Part shown: positions 1 to 6,175 of the stretch, in pieces | Position numbering within the stretch: the first letter of the stretch is position 1 | Layout of the letters: the number at the start of each line of letters is the position of its first letter | Assembly: GCA_015233515.1 (NCBI GenBank) | Contig: JADFXS010000036.1 | Location: forward strand, 1-17,903 | Direction of reading: 5' to 3' | Length of the DNA stretch: 17,903 nt | Source of the DNA: Deltaproteobacteria bacterium | GTDB taxonomy: Bacteria > Desulfobacterota > Desulfarculia > Adiutricales > JAGVGV01 | The notes under the pieces: model-generated | What the model was told of the DNA's origin: nothing | What the model saw: the letters and a program-made list of their open reading frames with translations, nothing else | The model's database searches: none | Made by a program: the position numbers and the translations under genes

Positions 1-24
1 GCTCAAGCTCTTTGCCTTTTGATA

Positions 25-44
25 CCCCGCAGCTTGCTGCGGGG
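25..44. repeat. REP-like palindrome
   Basis: A perfect inverted repeat: two 9-base arms, CCCCGCAGC and GCTGCGGGG, around a TT centre. It is followed by AGCTTCATTT and an A run. It could fold as a hairpin in either strand's transcript. The form resembles short interspersed REP-type palindromes found in many copies in bacterial genomes. A terminator for a gene ending just outside the window is the alternative, but only a weak T run follows. Confidence 0.55.
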
Positions 45-495
45 AGCTTCATTTAAAAAAAATCATCTGGTAATAGCCTGCCCTCGGAAACTTAAAACGA
101 TTAACCCAGGCCAAGTACTTTATAATGGGAAATAGATGTATTTATAACAGTTATCAGGTAGTTAAATGTATAATTATAGGCATCGACATTGAAATAACCG
201 AAAAAATCGAATGCCTTCCTTTCCGTATTTGATCTCCCAGGCGGTTCAGAATATCTCAAGTCTCTTTCAGCAATGTTATGGGTGAAGCCAGCGCGATACC
301 GCGGATGAGCTCGGATTTTCAGATGACCCATAGGGCAAGGCTAACAAGGACGCCGTTTTTAGGAATCAAAGAGGCAGGAAGCAAAAGCGAACGCCAAATT
401 GATCAAGGGTACGATTGCTCAACCTTCAGAACCGCCGTATACGGATCAGGACGCACCGTGGGGTGATAGTGAATGCTTGCGAGGGACGCCGATCT
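45..495. other. Gene-poor stretch downstream of blaR1
   Basis: No convincing coding region is visible. Short open frames exist on both strands (76 codons on minus, 62 on plus), but neither has a clear ribosome binding site or a product I recognise. The first part is A+T-rich; from about 270 onward it becomes more G+C-rich and resembles eroded mobile-element sequence, including the possible group II intron end listed separately. No T-rich hairpin terminator for blaR1 was found here. Confidence 0.4.
429..464 (+). other. Possible decayed group II intron domain V
   Basis: The segment ACCGCCGTATACGG followed by a CACCGTGG-type arm resembles, from memory, the 3' catalytic hairpin (domain V) of proteobacterial group II introns, which often read like AACCGCCGTATACGG...TACGGTGGTGT. 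Here the distal arm carries substitutions that break pairing, and no reverse transcriptase frame precedes it, so it would be a dead remnant. The resemblance is partial and may be chance. Confidence 0.25.
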
Positions 496-2304
496 TTATA
501 ATATATTTTTATCTTTAAGAATCGATAACGTTATATTTCTGGCGTTGGTCCCGTCCGTTCGTTCTTTTCCTTGAATATTCGTCGCGAAAATATAGACTTT
601 ATTTTCATTTTCCACATATCCTGCAAACCACCCGTTGATGCTCTTGCCGTTCACGATTCCGGTGCCGGTTTTCCCAGATAAGATTACTTTGTCCTGCTCC
701 GAAATTTTGATTACTCTTTTGACGGCATCGATGTTCCTTTTAGAAAATGGCATATCATAAGTATAGAGTTTTTTAAGTATTTCTACCTGTTCTCTAGGGG
801 AGATCCTCAATGAAGATTCAACCCAGAAATCATCAATGTCGCCAGAAAGATCACAGTTGCCGTATCTAATTTGCTTTAAATAATTCTCAATTCCAATTTT
901 GCCCACGATAGAGTCGACTTTCTGAAAATACCAGTTTACCGAGTAGGCAATGGCGGAAGTTAATGTCTGGTCCCGATTCCAGTGTTCGATTGGGTAAATG
1001 ACTCCGTCCCACTCAAATCGAGTATTTTCATCTGTCAAAACTCCGGTCTCAAGACCGACTAAAGCGCTGATGATTTTATACGTTGAATCAGGAGATACGC
1101 GTTTATGGCTGTTTTCGTCGTTATACACCTGATAGTGGTTTTTTTTCATGTCAAGTAAAACGAAAGTTCCGTCGTATCCCTGGAAATAGCTGCTCAAATC
1201 TTCATATGCAATGTTTTTATTTGGTTTCGACGATTTTTCTGCCTGATTGGCGCCGGATGTTCCTTTGGCGTTGGTCAGGACAAGGCACCCCATCAGTAAA
1301 AAAAGAGATATTCTCCAGATAAATCCGCTTGCGGTTACATTTTTATATGAGGCAATCATGGCCATTCTTTTCTTGATGTTGGTTCTGCCGCTGGCCAATC
1401 CGGCTATCGTGTAATCGTATGCGGAATATGAGTATCTTTCCAGAAAAGAGATAATCGCCGCGCCATAACTTTTATATTCATCGGGTTTTAGAATGGAAAG
1501 TACATAAGCATCACAAGCCGATTCCCGATCCTGTCGCATCTGATAAAAGGCATACCAGATAAACGGGTTAAACCAGTGGAGGATTTGCAAAAAGGATGTA
1601 ATCCAGTTTATATAAAGATCTCTACGTTTGAGGTGAGCTAATTCATGCAACAGGATAAATCTTAATTCCGACTTCTTTAAATTATCGATAATTCCGGTCG
1701 GCAATATAATATACGGCCGGAATGCTCCCACAACCATCGGGCTTCTTATTAGCCGAGACTCAATTAGCGTGGGATGGCTATTGATGTTTACGGCAATTTT
1801 ACATTCCTCAAGCAGTCTGATCGCGCCCTCATCATTTACTTTACGGCTTTTCTTTATAGTACCTTTCAATTTAATGATCCAATTAATCGTATAAACAATC
1901 AGGGTTATTACTCCAATTAACCAGACCCCAAATACGACGACATCGCATGAGCCGAGAAAAGTCCTGTTTACAGATAAAGAAAAATCGTCAGTGAGATTTG
2001 TTCTTTTCGTTACCAGTGACTTTTTTTCCGTATTCTGTCCTGAATTCTCATTACCCCGGGTTTCAAAATAATTTCCGGCCAAGGTCTGAATGGATAGATG
2101 ATCGAAAATGTTGAACATGCTGAAGGAGCTTTCAGGTCCATGGAAAATCAGCAGCTTAAAGATCAACAAAAACCACATTATATACTGCCAATTGGCACCT
2201 ATTCTGTCTTTGAGGATCAATCGAATGGCTATGATCAATCCTATCAGAATGCTCCCCATGAATGAAGAGTACAGCAACCAGGGAATAAAAGAATACAATC
2301 CCAT
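496..2304 (-). CDS. blaR1: BlaR1/MecR1-family beta-lactam sensor and metalloprotease
   Basis: A 602-residue membrane receptor, full length for the family. Four hydrophobic segments are visible (about 8-30, 39-55, 121-145 and 327-345). The M56 zinc protease motif HELAH is at 220-224, with a downstream RESACDAY segment at 260-267 supplying the likely further zinc ligand. The C-terminal part after 365 is a class D beta-lactamase-like sensor with STYK (407-410, acylated Ser407), SVN (455-457) and KTGTG (545-549), all intact. In known systems, acylation of the outer domain activates the protease and leads to cleavage of BlaI. The gene follows blaI by 13 bases, with an AAAGG ribosome site in the gap, so they form an operon. 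Base composition is visibly more A+T-rich than the flanking chromosome, suggesting transfer, perhaps from a Gram-positive source. No beta-lactamase gene adjoins it. Confidence 0.93.
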   Translation of the reverse strand: MGLYSFIPWLLYSSFMGSILIGLIIAIRLILKDRIGANWQYIMWFLLIFKLLIFHGPESSFSMFNIFDHLSIQTLAGNYFETRGNENSGQNTEKKSLVTKRTNLTDDFSLSVNRTFLGSCDVVVFGVWLIGVITLIVYTINWIIKLKGTIKKSRKVNDEGAIRLLEECKIAVNINSHPTLIESRLIRSPMVVGAFRPYIILPTGIIDNLKKSELRFILLHELAHLKRRDLYINWITSFLQILHWFNPFIWYAFYQMRQDRESACDAYVLSILKPDEYKSYGAAIISFLERYSYSAYDYTIAGLASGRTNIKKRMAMIASYKNVTASGFIWRISLFLLMGCLVLTNAKGTSGANQAEKSSKPNKNIAYEDLSSYFQGYDGTFVLLDMKKNHYQVYNDENSHKRVSPDSTYKIISALVGLETGVLTDENTRFEWDGVIYPIEHWNRDQTLTSAIAYSVNWYFQKVDSIVGKIGIENYLKQIRYGNCDLSGDIDDFWVESSLRISPREQVEILKKLYTYDMPFSKRNIDAVKRVIKISEQDKVILSGKTGTGIVNGKSINGWFAGYVENENKVYIFATNIQGKERTDGTNARNITLSILKDKNIL

Positions 2305-2317
2305 TAAGAGCCTTTCT

Positions 2318-2692
2318 TTACTTTTCCTTTTGATCCAGGATACGCTTTAGTTCAGCTATCTCTTCTTTTGATAACGCTTGTTCTTCCAGGAAATTGGCAA
2401 ACATTACATTCAAGGCGCCGCAGAAGACCTTTTGTAAAAAAGACCGGCTTTCCGCTTTTACACACTCATCCTCGGGAATGAGAGGGTAATAAACGTATGC
2501 CCGCCCATCTTTACTGAAGGTCAGCGCTTTTTTCTTTACCAGCCGTCCAAGCAGTGTTTTGACTGTCTTGGGCTTCCACGACGTGAGACCTTCGAATTTT
2601 TTAATGACTTCGTTAGCGGTAAGTGGGGCGCTCACCCATAAGATTTTCATGACTTGCCATTCCGCGTCGGATATTTGTGGTAATTTTTGCGT
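2318..2692 (-). CDS. blaI: BlaI/MecI-family repressor with apparent ACG start
   Basis: Winged-helix repressor of the penicillinase family, 124 residues if translation starts at ACG at 2692. An ATG at 2650 would remove 14 residues, including the conserved QISDAEWQVMK segment, which reads in frame upstream of it. An in-frame TAG lies 15 bases upstream of the ACG (2707-2705) and no ATG, GTG or TTG falls between it and 2650. The AGGAGG at 2706-2701 is 8 bases before the ACG, which aligns with Met1 of relatives. DNA-binding helices span about residues 8-70, and the C-terminal half is the dimerisation region. The Asn100-Phe101 pair matches the Asn-Phe site cleaved in staphylococcal BlaI on induction. 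The gene is probably autorepressed through the operator just upstream. Either ACG is used, inefficiently, or the start codon has mutated and the 2650 ATG gives a damaged protein. Confidence 0.88.
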   Translation of the reverse strand, partial: TQKLPQISDAEWQVMKILWVSAPLTANEVIKKFEGLTSWKPKTVKTLLGRLVKKKALTFSKDGRAYVYYPLIPEDECVKAESRSFLQKVFCGALNVMFANFLEEQALSKEEIAELKRILDQKEK

Positions 2693-2709
2693 AGATTTTT
2701 CCTCCTAAG

Positions 2710-2723
2710 ATTACATATGTAAT
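2710..2723. promoter_or_regulatory. BlaI-type operator
   Basis: ATTACATATGTAAT is a perfect 14-base palindrome containing TACA-N2-TGTA, the core of BlaI/MecI operators. It sits between the blaI promoter -10 box and its ribosome binding site, beginning about 3 bases after the expected transcription start. A repressor bound here would block blaI-blaR1 transcription. Confidence 0.85.
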
Positions 2724-2732
2724 ACTGTGTTC

Positions 2733-2761
2733 AACATAGCTTTTTTTACACCGCTTGTCAA
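2733..2761 (-). promoter_or_regulatory. Sigma70-type promoter of blaI-blaR1
   Basis: On the minus strand, TTGACA (2761-2756) and TATGTT (2738-2733) are separated by exactly 17 bases. The predicted start, near 2726, directly precedes the BlaI operator. The -35 hexamer matches consensus exactly and lies in an A+T-rich tract. Confidence 0.75.
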
Positions 2762-2793
2762 AAAAAATAAATTTTTGCTTTAATAATCAATTT

Positions 2794-2813
2794 ATCAGCT
2801 GACGACAGCTGAT
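2794..2813. other. Perfect hairpin at a composition boundary
   Basis: ATCAGCTG and CAGCTGAT form an 8-base stem around an ACGA loop. It marks the change from the A+T-rich blaI upstream region to a G+C-rich stretch. There is no T run on its plus-strand side. On the minus strand it is followed by a mixed A+T tract rather than pure T. It may be a weak terminator shielding the bla unit, a recombination scar or a regulatory site. Confidence 0.4.
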
Positions 2814-3119
2814 CGTGCTCGAAAAGCTCGTCTACGGTGGCCTAAATCCACTACCAAATCGCGGATAGGGCGCGTAAATCCTCGGCGAAACGCGAAGTTG
2901 GACCGATTTTGGCCCGCAGGCGTATTCACCATACGTCGAGGAGCCACCGGGCGGTGCCCGGAGCCATCAGTGAGTGAGCATTGGCGCTGGACTGAACAGT
3001 TACCCGAGTTCGAGCAGGTTTTGGGGTGCGGGACCTTCCCGCCGGGAAACGAGCGTTGCAGCCGGGAGTTACGTGCCTCGATGCCCGCAAGTGGTGAATC
3101 AGGGGTGGACCTCTATTTA
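2814..3119. other. G+C-rich stretch with no recognised gene
   Basis: About 300 bases, clearly richer in G+C than the bla unit to its left. A plus-strand frame is open from 2898 to 3188 and a minus-strand frame is open through much of the stretch. Both translate to Arg-, Pro- and Gly-rich sequence with no recognisable motif and no ribosome binding site, which is typical of chance frames in G+C-rich DNA. It may hold an RNA or a gene remnant, but I cannot name it. Confidence 0.35.
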
Positions 3120-3148
3120 TTGATTTGCGATCTGCATTGGTTTATGCT
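3120..3148 (+). promoter_or_regulatory. Candidate promoter for the acyltransferase gene
   Basis: TTGATT (3120-3125) and TATGCT (3143-3148) are separated by 17 bases. Transcription would begin near 3155, only a few bases before the ATG at 3160, so the message would be leaderless or nearly so. That fits the absence of a Shine-Dalgarno sequence there. Confidence 0.35.
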
Positions 3149-3159
3149 GTTTATCCAGA

Positions 3160-3843
3160 ATGTTTCGCCTGACGCCTTTTCAACGTAAATGGATCGGAGC
3201 CCGCTGGCCGGAATGGGCCGCCGTTTTTTTAAAATTTCTATCCCGATTGGTCCGGCGCCGGATCGTCGGTTGGGAACAGACTTACCAATATCGCCAAGTG
3301 GCTTTTGCCCTCTGGCATGGGGACGACTTAGCCCTTTTACCAAACTTCGGACATGTCCGGGCCACGATCATGATCAGCCAATCGCGGGATGGTGAGTATT
3401 TGGCCAAAGGGGTGACGGCTTTCGGATACCACGTTGTCCGGGGATCATCCACTCGAGGAGGAGTAGGCGGGTTAGTCAGCCTGATCCGAGCCGTCCGGAA
3501 AGGAGATAACGCCATTTTCGCCGTGGACGGTCCGACAGGTCCGCGCGGCGTCTGTAAACCTGGGATAGTCTGGTTGGCTCAAAAAACCGGCGTACCGATA
3601 TTTCCCGTGGGTTTGGCGGTGAACCGGAAATTAGTTTTTAAAAAAACCTGGCACCGGGAATATCTGCCGTTGCCCTTTGCCAAACAAGTGATCTTTTTCG
3701 GCTCTCCACTATTTTTCGACCAGAGCGATACTTCACATATGGACGTTTGTTGCCGGCGGATTGAAGACGCTTTACATTCAGCCAAGGACCGGGCGGATGA
3801 ATTATTAGCGGCCTGGTCGGGAGAAAAATCATCATGTCCGTAA
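3160..3843 (+). CDS. DUF374-type lysophospholipid acyltransferase family protein
   Basis: A 227-residue protein matching the DUF374 branch of the lysophospholipid acyltransferase superfamily. Signature segments occur in the expected order: ALWHGDD (50-56, probable catalytic His53), ISQSRDGE (72-79), VRGSSTRGG (93-101) and DGPTGPRG (123-130), followed by KPGIVWLAQKTGVPIFPV. Members are inner-membrane-associated and are thought to transfer acyl chains to lipid A- or phospholipid-type acceptors; the substrate of this one cannot be read from sequence. Length is normal for the family. No clear ribosome binding site precedes the ATG, but no better in-frame start exists and the conserved region begins well inside. 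The 3' end overlaps the next gene by 10 bases, suggesting coupled translation and perhaps a shared envelope role. Confidence 0.85.
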   Translation: MFRLTPFQRKWIGARWPEWAAVFLKFLSRLVRRRIVGWEQTYQYRQVAFALWHGDDLALLPNFGHVRATIMISQSRDGEYLAKGVTAFGYHVVRGSSTRGGVGGLVSLIRAVRKGDNAIFAVDGPTGPRGVCKPGIVWLAQKTGVPIFPVGLAVNRKLVFKKTWHREYLPLPFAKQVIFFGSPLFFDQSDTSHMDVCCRRIEDALHSAKDRADELLAAWSGEKSSCP

Positions 3844-4484
3844 AAAGCTGGTATTCGACCTTAATCGCGATGTTATTTTTTTCAATGATCGCCGGGCCGG
3901 TTTCGGCCGAGCTTACGCCGGAGGACAAGAACGCCCTGAGCAAACTCGGTTTATCGGACAATACGATACAGGGCCTGATCACCCTATACCAGGATAATAC
4001 CCGTAAAAGGCCGCCGGCCCTGACTATTCCCGAGCTGGAAAAATTGGTTCGAGCCGGATTTCAGGACGAACATATCCGTTTATTCACGACGCTGGACTCC
4101 TTGACCGGCAAAAAGGAGTTTATTCCCATTAGCCCGCCCCAAGCTCGAGAACTGGTGTCTTCTGGCGTCAGCCAGGAAACTATTCGCCTCATGCTGGTCT
4201 CCGAGATCGCCCGAGCCGCGGAGCAAAATACCCACACTGCCGGGGAAAAGCCTGAATTGGAGCAGAAGGTGGTGATCGATAACGAAGGACATCGCCACAT
4301 TGTCTATTCAACCGGGGAGACCAGCGGTCTGGGGCAGGAAGTGGTCACCGATTCCGAAGGACACCGTCATTTCATCTATAGGTCCTTGGATTCAAAACCA
4401 TCCATCGAGGAGGAACGCCAACAGGCCGAACTTCGCCGGGCCAGGGAATTGTTGGACAAGATTCAGATTCACGTAATTCGTTAG
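3834..4484 (+). CDS. Exported repeat-containing protein of unknown function
   Basis: A 216-residue protein I do not recognise. It begins with a typical signal peptide: basic start, hydrophobic 8-20, and probable cleavage after VSA near residue 25, so it is periplasmic or surface-attached. No lipobox Cys is present. The mature part shows three similar helical units, LSKLGLSDNTIQGLI (35-49), LEKLVRAGFQDEHIRLF (68-84) and ARELVSSGVSQETIRLM (104-120), spaced about 35 residues. Then come two copies of a short motif, VVIDNEGHRHIVY and VVTDSEGHRHFIY, 24 residues apart. The C-terminus is a charged, probably coiled helix (about 190-212). The start overlaps the acyltransferase stop by 10 bases, with GGGAG 10 bases upstream, so translation is likely coupled. 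The conserved EGHRH could bind a metal, but that is a guess. Confidence 0.75.
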   Translation: MSVKSWYSTLIAMLFFSMIAGPVSAELTPEDKNALSKLGLSDNTIQGLITLYQDNTRKRPPALTIPELEKLVRAGFQDEHIRLFTTLDSLTGKKEFIPISPPQARELVSSGVSQETIRLMLVSEIARAAEQNTHTAGEKPELEQKVVIDNEGHRHIVYSTGETSGLGQEVVTDSEGHRHFIYRSLDSKPSIEEERQQAELRRARELLDKIQIHVIR

Positions 4485-4557
4485 TATTATCCGCCTTAAT
4501 CTTTATAAACATCTGAAACAAGATCGCGGGCAATCTTAACTGTCGGGCTAAAGGTAT

Positions 4558-5376
4558 ATGGAATCACTAATATCTCGCATCCGTTTATTTCTTCTGGTCA
4601 TGATTACGATTACCGTGTTCGGCATCATCAGCCTGATCCAGGTTGAAGGTTGGGCTGTTTTGGACGCGATTTACTTCAGCGTTGTGACCATGACCACGGT
4701 CGGGTACGGCGACATACACCCGGTGACCAATGCAGGCAAAATTTTGGTTATGGTCATGATCATCGGTGGAGTCGGCACCTTTACCGGCCTGGTTGCCACC
4801 ACTACGGAACATATTCTCCACCGCCGGGAGAAAAAACAACGGACGCTGAAGCTGAACATGGTGATCGGCCTGTTTTTCAGCGAAGTGGGAACCGAACTTT
4901 TAGCTCGTTTTGTGGAAATCGACCCACGAGCCGACTTGCATCGGCAAGAATTGAGCCTCAAGGATCAGTGGTCTGAAGAGACTCTGATCCGCGCCGCCGG
5001 TTTGGCGCAAAAACATGAATTCCGGGTTGATTTAAGTCGGATGGATTTAGTGGAAGTGCGGAGTTTTTTAAAGGCCAACCGCCCACTGCTTTTGCGGCTC
5101 CTGGAACATCCCACCCTGGTGGAACATGAATTATTCTCCGACCTGCTATTGGCGGTCTTTCACTTATTGGAAGAGTTGGCCCACCGGCGACACCTGCGCC
5201 AATGTTCGGACGCGGACATGAAACACCTGACGGTTGATTCAGAGCGGGTTTACGGTTTTCTGATCGTCCAATGGTTCAAGTATATGCGCCACCTCAAAGT
5301 CGCCTACCCGTATTTATTCATGCTGGCGGCCAGGCGAAATCCGCTTTTAGGACGAACCACGGTGGAAATCGAATAG
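4558..5376 (+). CDS. Two-helix potassium channel with long cytoplasmic domain
   Basis: A 272-residue inner-membrane channel of the Ion_trans_2 type. Membrane helices are at about 9-28 and 60-85, with a pore helix between them and the K+ selectivity filter TVGYGD at 47-52, fully intact. Such proteins assemble as tetramers. The remaining 185 residues are cytoplasmic and contain no Rossmann-type RCK nucleotide-binding motif (no GxGxxG), so this is not a standard RCK-gated channel. The tail starts with a charged linker and is mostly helical and rich in Leu, Glu, Arg and His; I recall similar tails in channels from Desulfobacterota, but its ligand is unknown to me. The start follows AAAGG by a short gap. 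It lies 73 bases after the exported-protein gene on the same strand and may be co-transcribed with it. Confidence 0.85.
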   Translation: MESLISRIRLFLLVMITITVFGIISLIQVEGWAVLDAIYFSVVTMTTVGYGDIHPVTNAGKILVMVMIIGGVGTFTGLVATTTEHILHRREKKQRTLKLNMVIGLFFSEVGTELLARFVEIDPRADLHRQELSLKDQWSEETLIRAAGLAQKHEFRVDLSRMDLVEVRSFLKANRPLLLRLLEHPTLVEHELFSDLLLAVFHLLEELAHRRHLRQCSDADMKHLTVDSERVYGFLIVQWFKYMRHLKVAYPYLFMLAARRNPLLGRTTVEIE

Positions 5377-5411
5377 CATTACTTTAGTGTTGGTGCGCGG
5401 TCATAAAAAAC

Positions 5412-5439
5412 TTGACACAAAGGCCGATGCGGGTAAACT
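5412..5439 (+). promoter_or_regulatory. Candidate promoter of the tetR-icmF unit
   Basis: TTGACA (5412-5417) and TAAACT (5434-5439) are separated by 16 bases and lie upstream of the regulator gene. An imperfect inverted repeat, ACTGA...GAGCGC...TCAGT (5437-5454), overlaps the -10 box and is a plausible but unproven operator for the TetR protein. Confidence 0.45.
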
Positions 5440-5484
5440 GATCGAGCGCTCAGTCGAAAAAATGAAACTCACAAGGAGAAGACC

Positions 5485-6141
5485 GTGCCTCATTCCGGCT
5501 CCAGGCGCAAGGACATACCGACATTTGTCAAAGATCAGGCACTGGTGGAAAAACGACGACGGCAGATCGTCGAAGCCGCGGTCGAGCTCTTTGTCCGTCA
5601 AGGCTTTCATCAAACCACCACTCGTGAAATTGCCCGGGCCGCCGGTTTTTCCATCGGAACTTTGTATGAGTATATTAAATCCAAGGAAGATGTCCTTTAT
5701 CTAGTCTGCGATACCATTCATACCGCCATGGAAAATCAGTTGCGGGCCGCTCTCGGCGCTCATGGCGCCGGCCGCGAAGCCTTGCGAGCGGCCATGGAAA
5801 ATTACTTTAAAGTCTGCGATGCCATGCAGGACCATATTTTGCTCATTTATCAGGAACTTCGCGCATTGGAACCCGAGTCTTTAAAATTCGTTTTGGCCAA
5901 TGAAGAACGTATTACCTCCATTTTCGAGGATATTTTGCAGCTCGGCGCCCTGGATGGTTCCTTATTCCCCGGTAGTGAACAACTCATCCGTTTGACCGCT
6001 CACAATATCGTGGTCCTGGGACATATGTGGACCTTCCGACGCTGGTCCCTGTCCCGCCATTTTTCCCTGTCAGACTACACGCAGTTTCAAATATCTTTTA
6101 TTATAAATGAGTTATCAAAGAGTTCCGATCGCGGAAATTAG
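5485..6141 (+). CDS. TetR/AcrR-family transcriptional regulator
   Basis: A 218-residue one-component repressor. It starts with GTG, supported by AAGGAG 6 bases upstream. The N-terminal helix-turn-helix (about 23-70) is canonical: IVEAAVELFVRQGFHQTTTREIARAAGFSIGTLYEYIKSKEDV, given here in part only as landmarks IVEAAVELF (28-36), TTTREIARAAG (44-54) and GTLYEYIKSKE (58-68). The C-terminal part is all-helical, fits a ligand-binding dimerisation domain and is not diagnostic of a ligand. The gene ends 34 bases before the icmF start on the same strand, so it probably regulates its own transcription and that of icmF, perhaps in response to an acyl-CoA or short-chain acid. That ligand is inferred from context only. 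Confidence 0.88.
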   Translation: MPHSGSRRKDIPTFVKDQALVEKRRRQIVEAAVELFVRQGFHQTTTREIARAAGFSIGTLYEYIKSKEDVLYLVCDTIHTAMENQLRAALGAHGAGREALRAAMENYFKVCDAMQDHILLIYQELRALEPESLKFVLANEERITSIFEDILQLGALDGSLFPGSEQLIRLTAHNIVVLGHMWTFRRWSLSRHFSLSDYTQFQISFIINELSKSSDRGN

Positions 6142-6175
6142 ATGACTCCGATAAATCCATATGGAGGATTGCCGT

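Noticed and set aside
101..331. Minus-strand frame of 76 codons with an IS66-like THNIAERDLR segment
   Set aside because: The resemblance to the transposase ending (FTNNQAERD) is only a few residues long, with no further IS66 features or terminal repeats.
2898..3188. Plus-strand frame of 96 codons upstream of the acyltransferase
   Set aside because: No ribosome site or recognisable motif; an Arg-, Pro- and Gly-rich product is typical of chance frames in G+C-rich DNA, and it overlaps the acyltransferase start.
6161..6175. Alternative icmF start at the ATG at 6161
   Set aside because: The GGAGG ribosome site lies just after it and fits the ATG at 6176.
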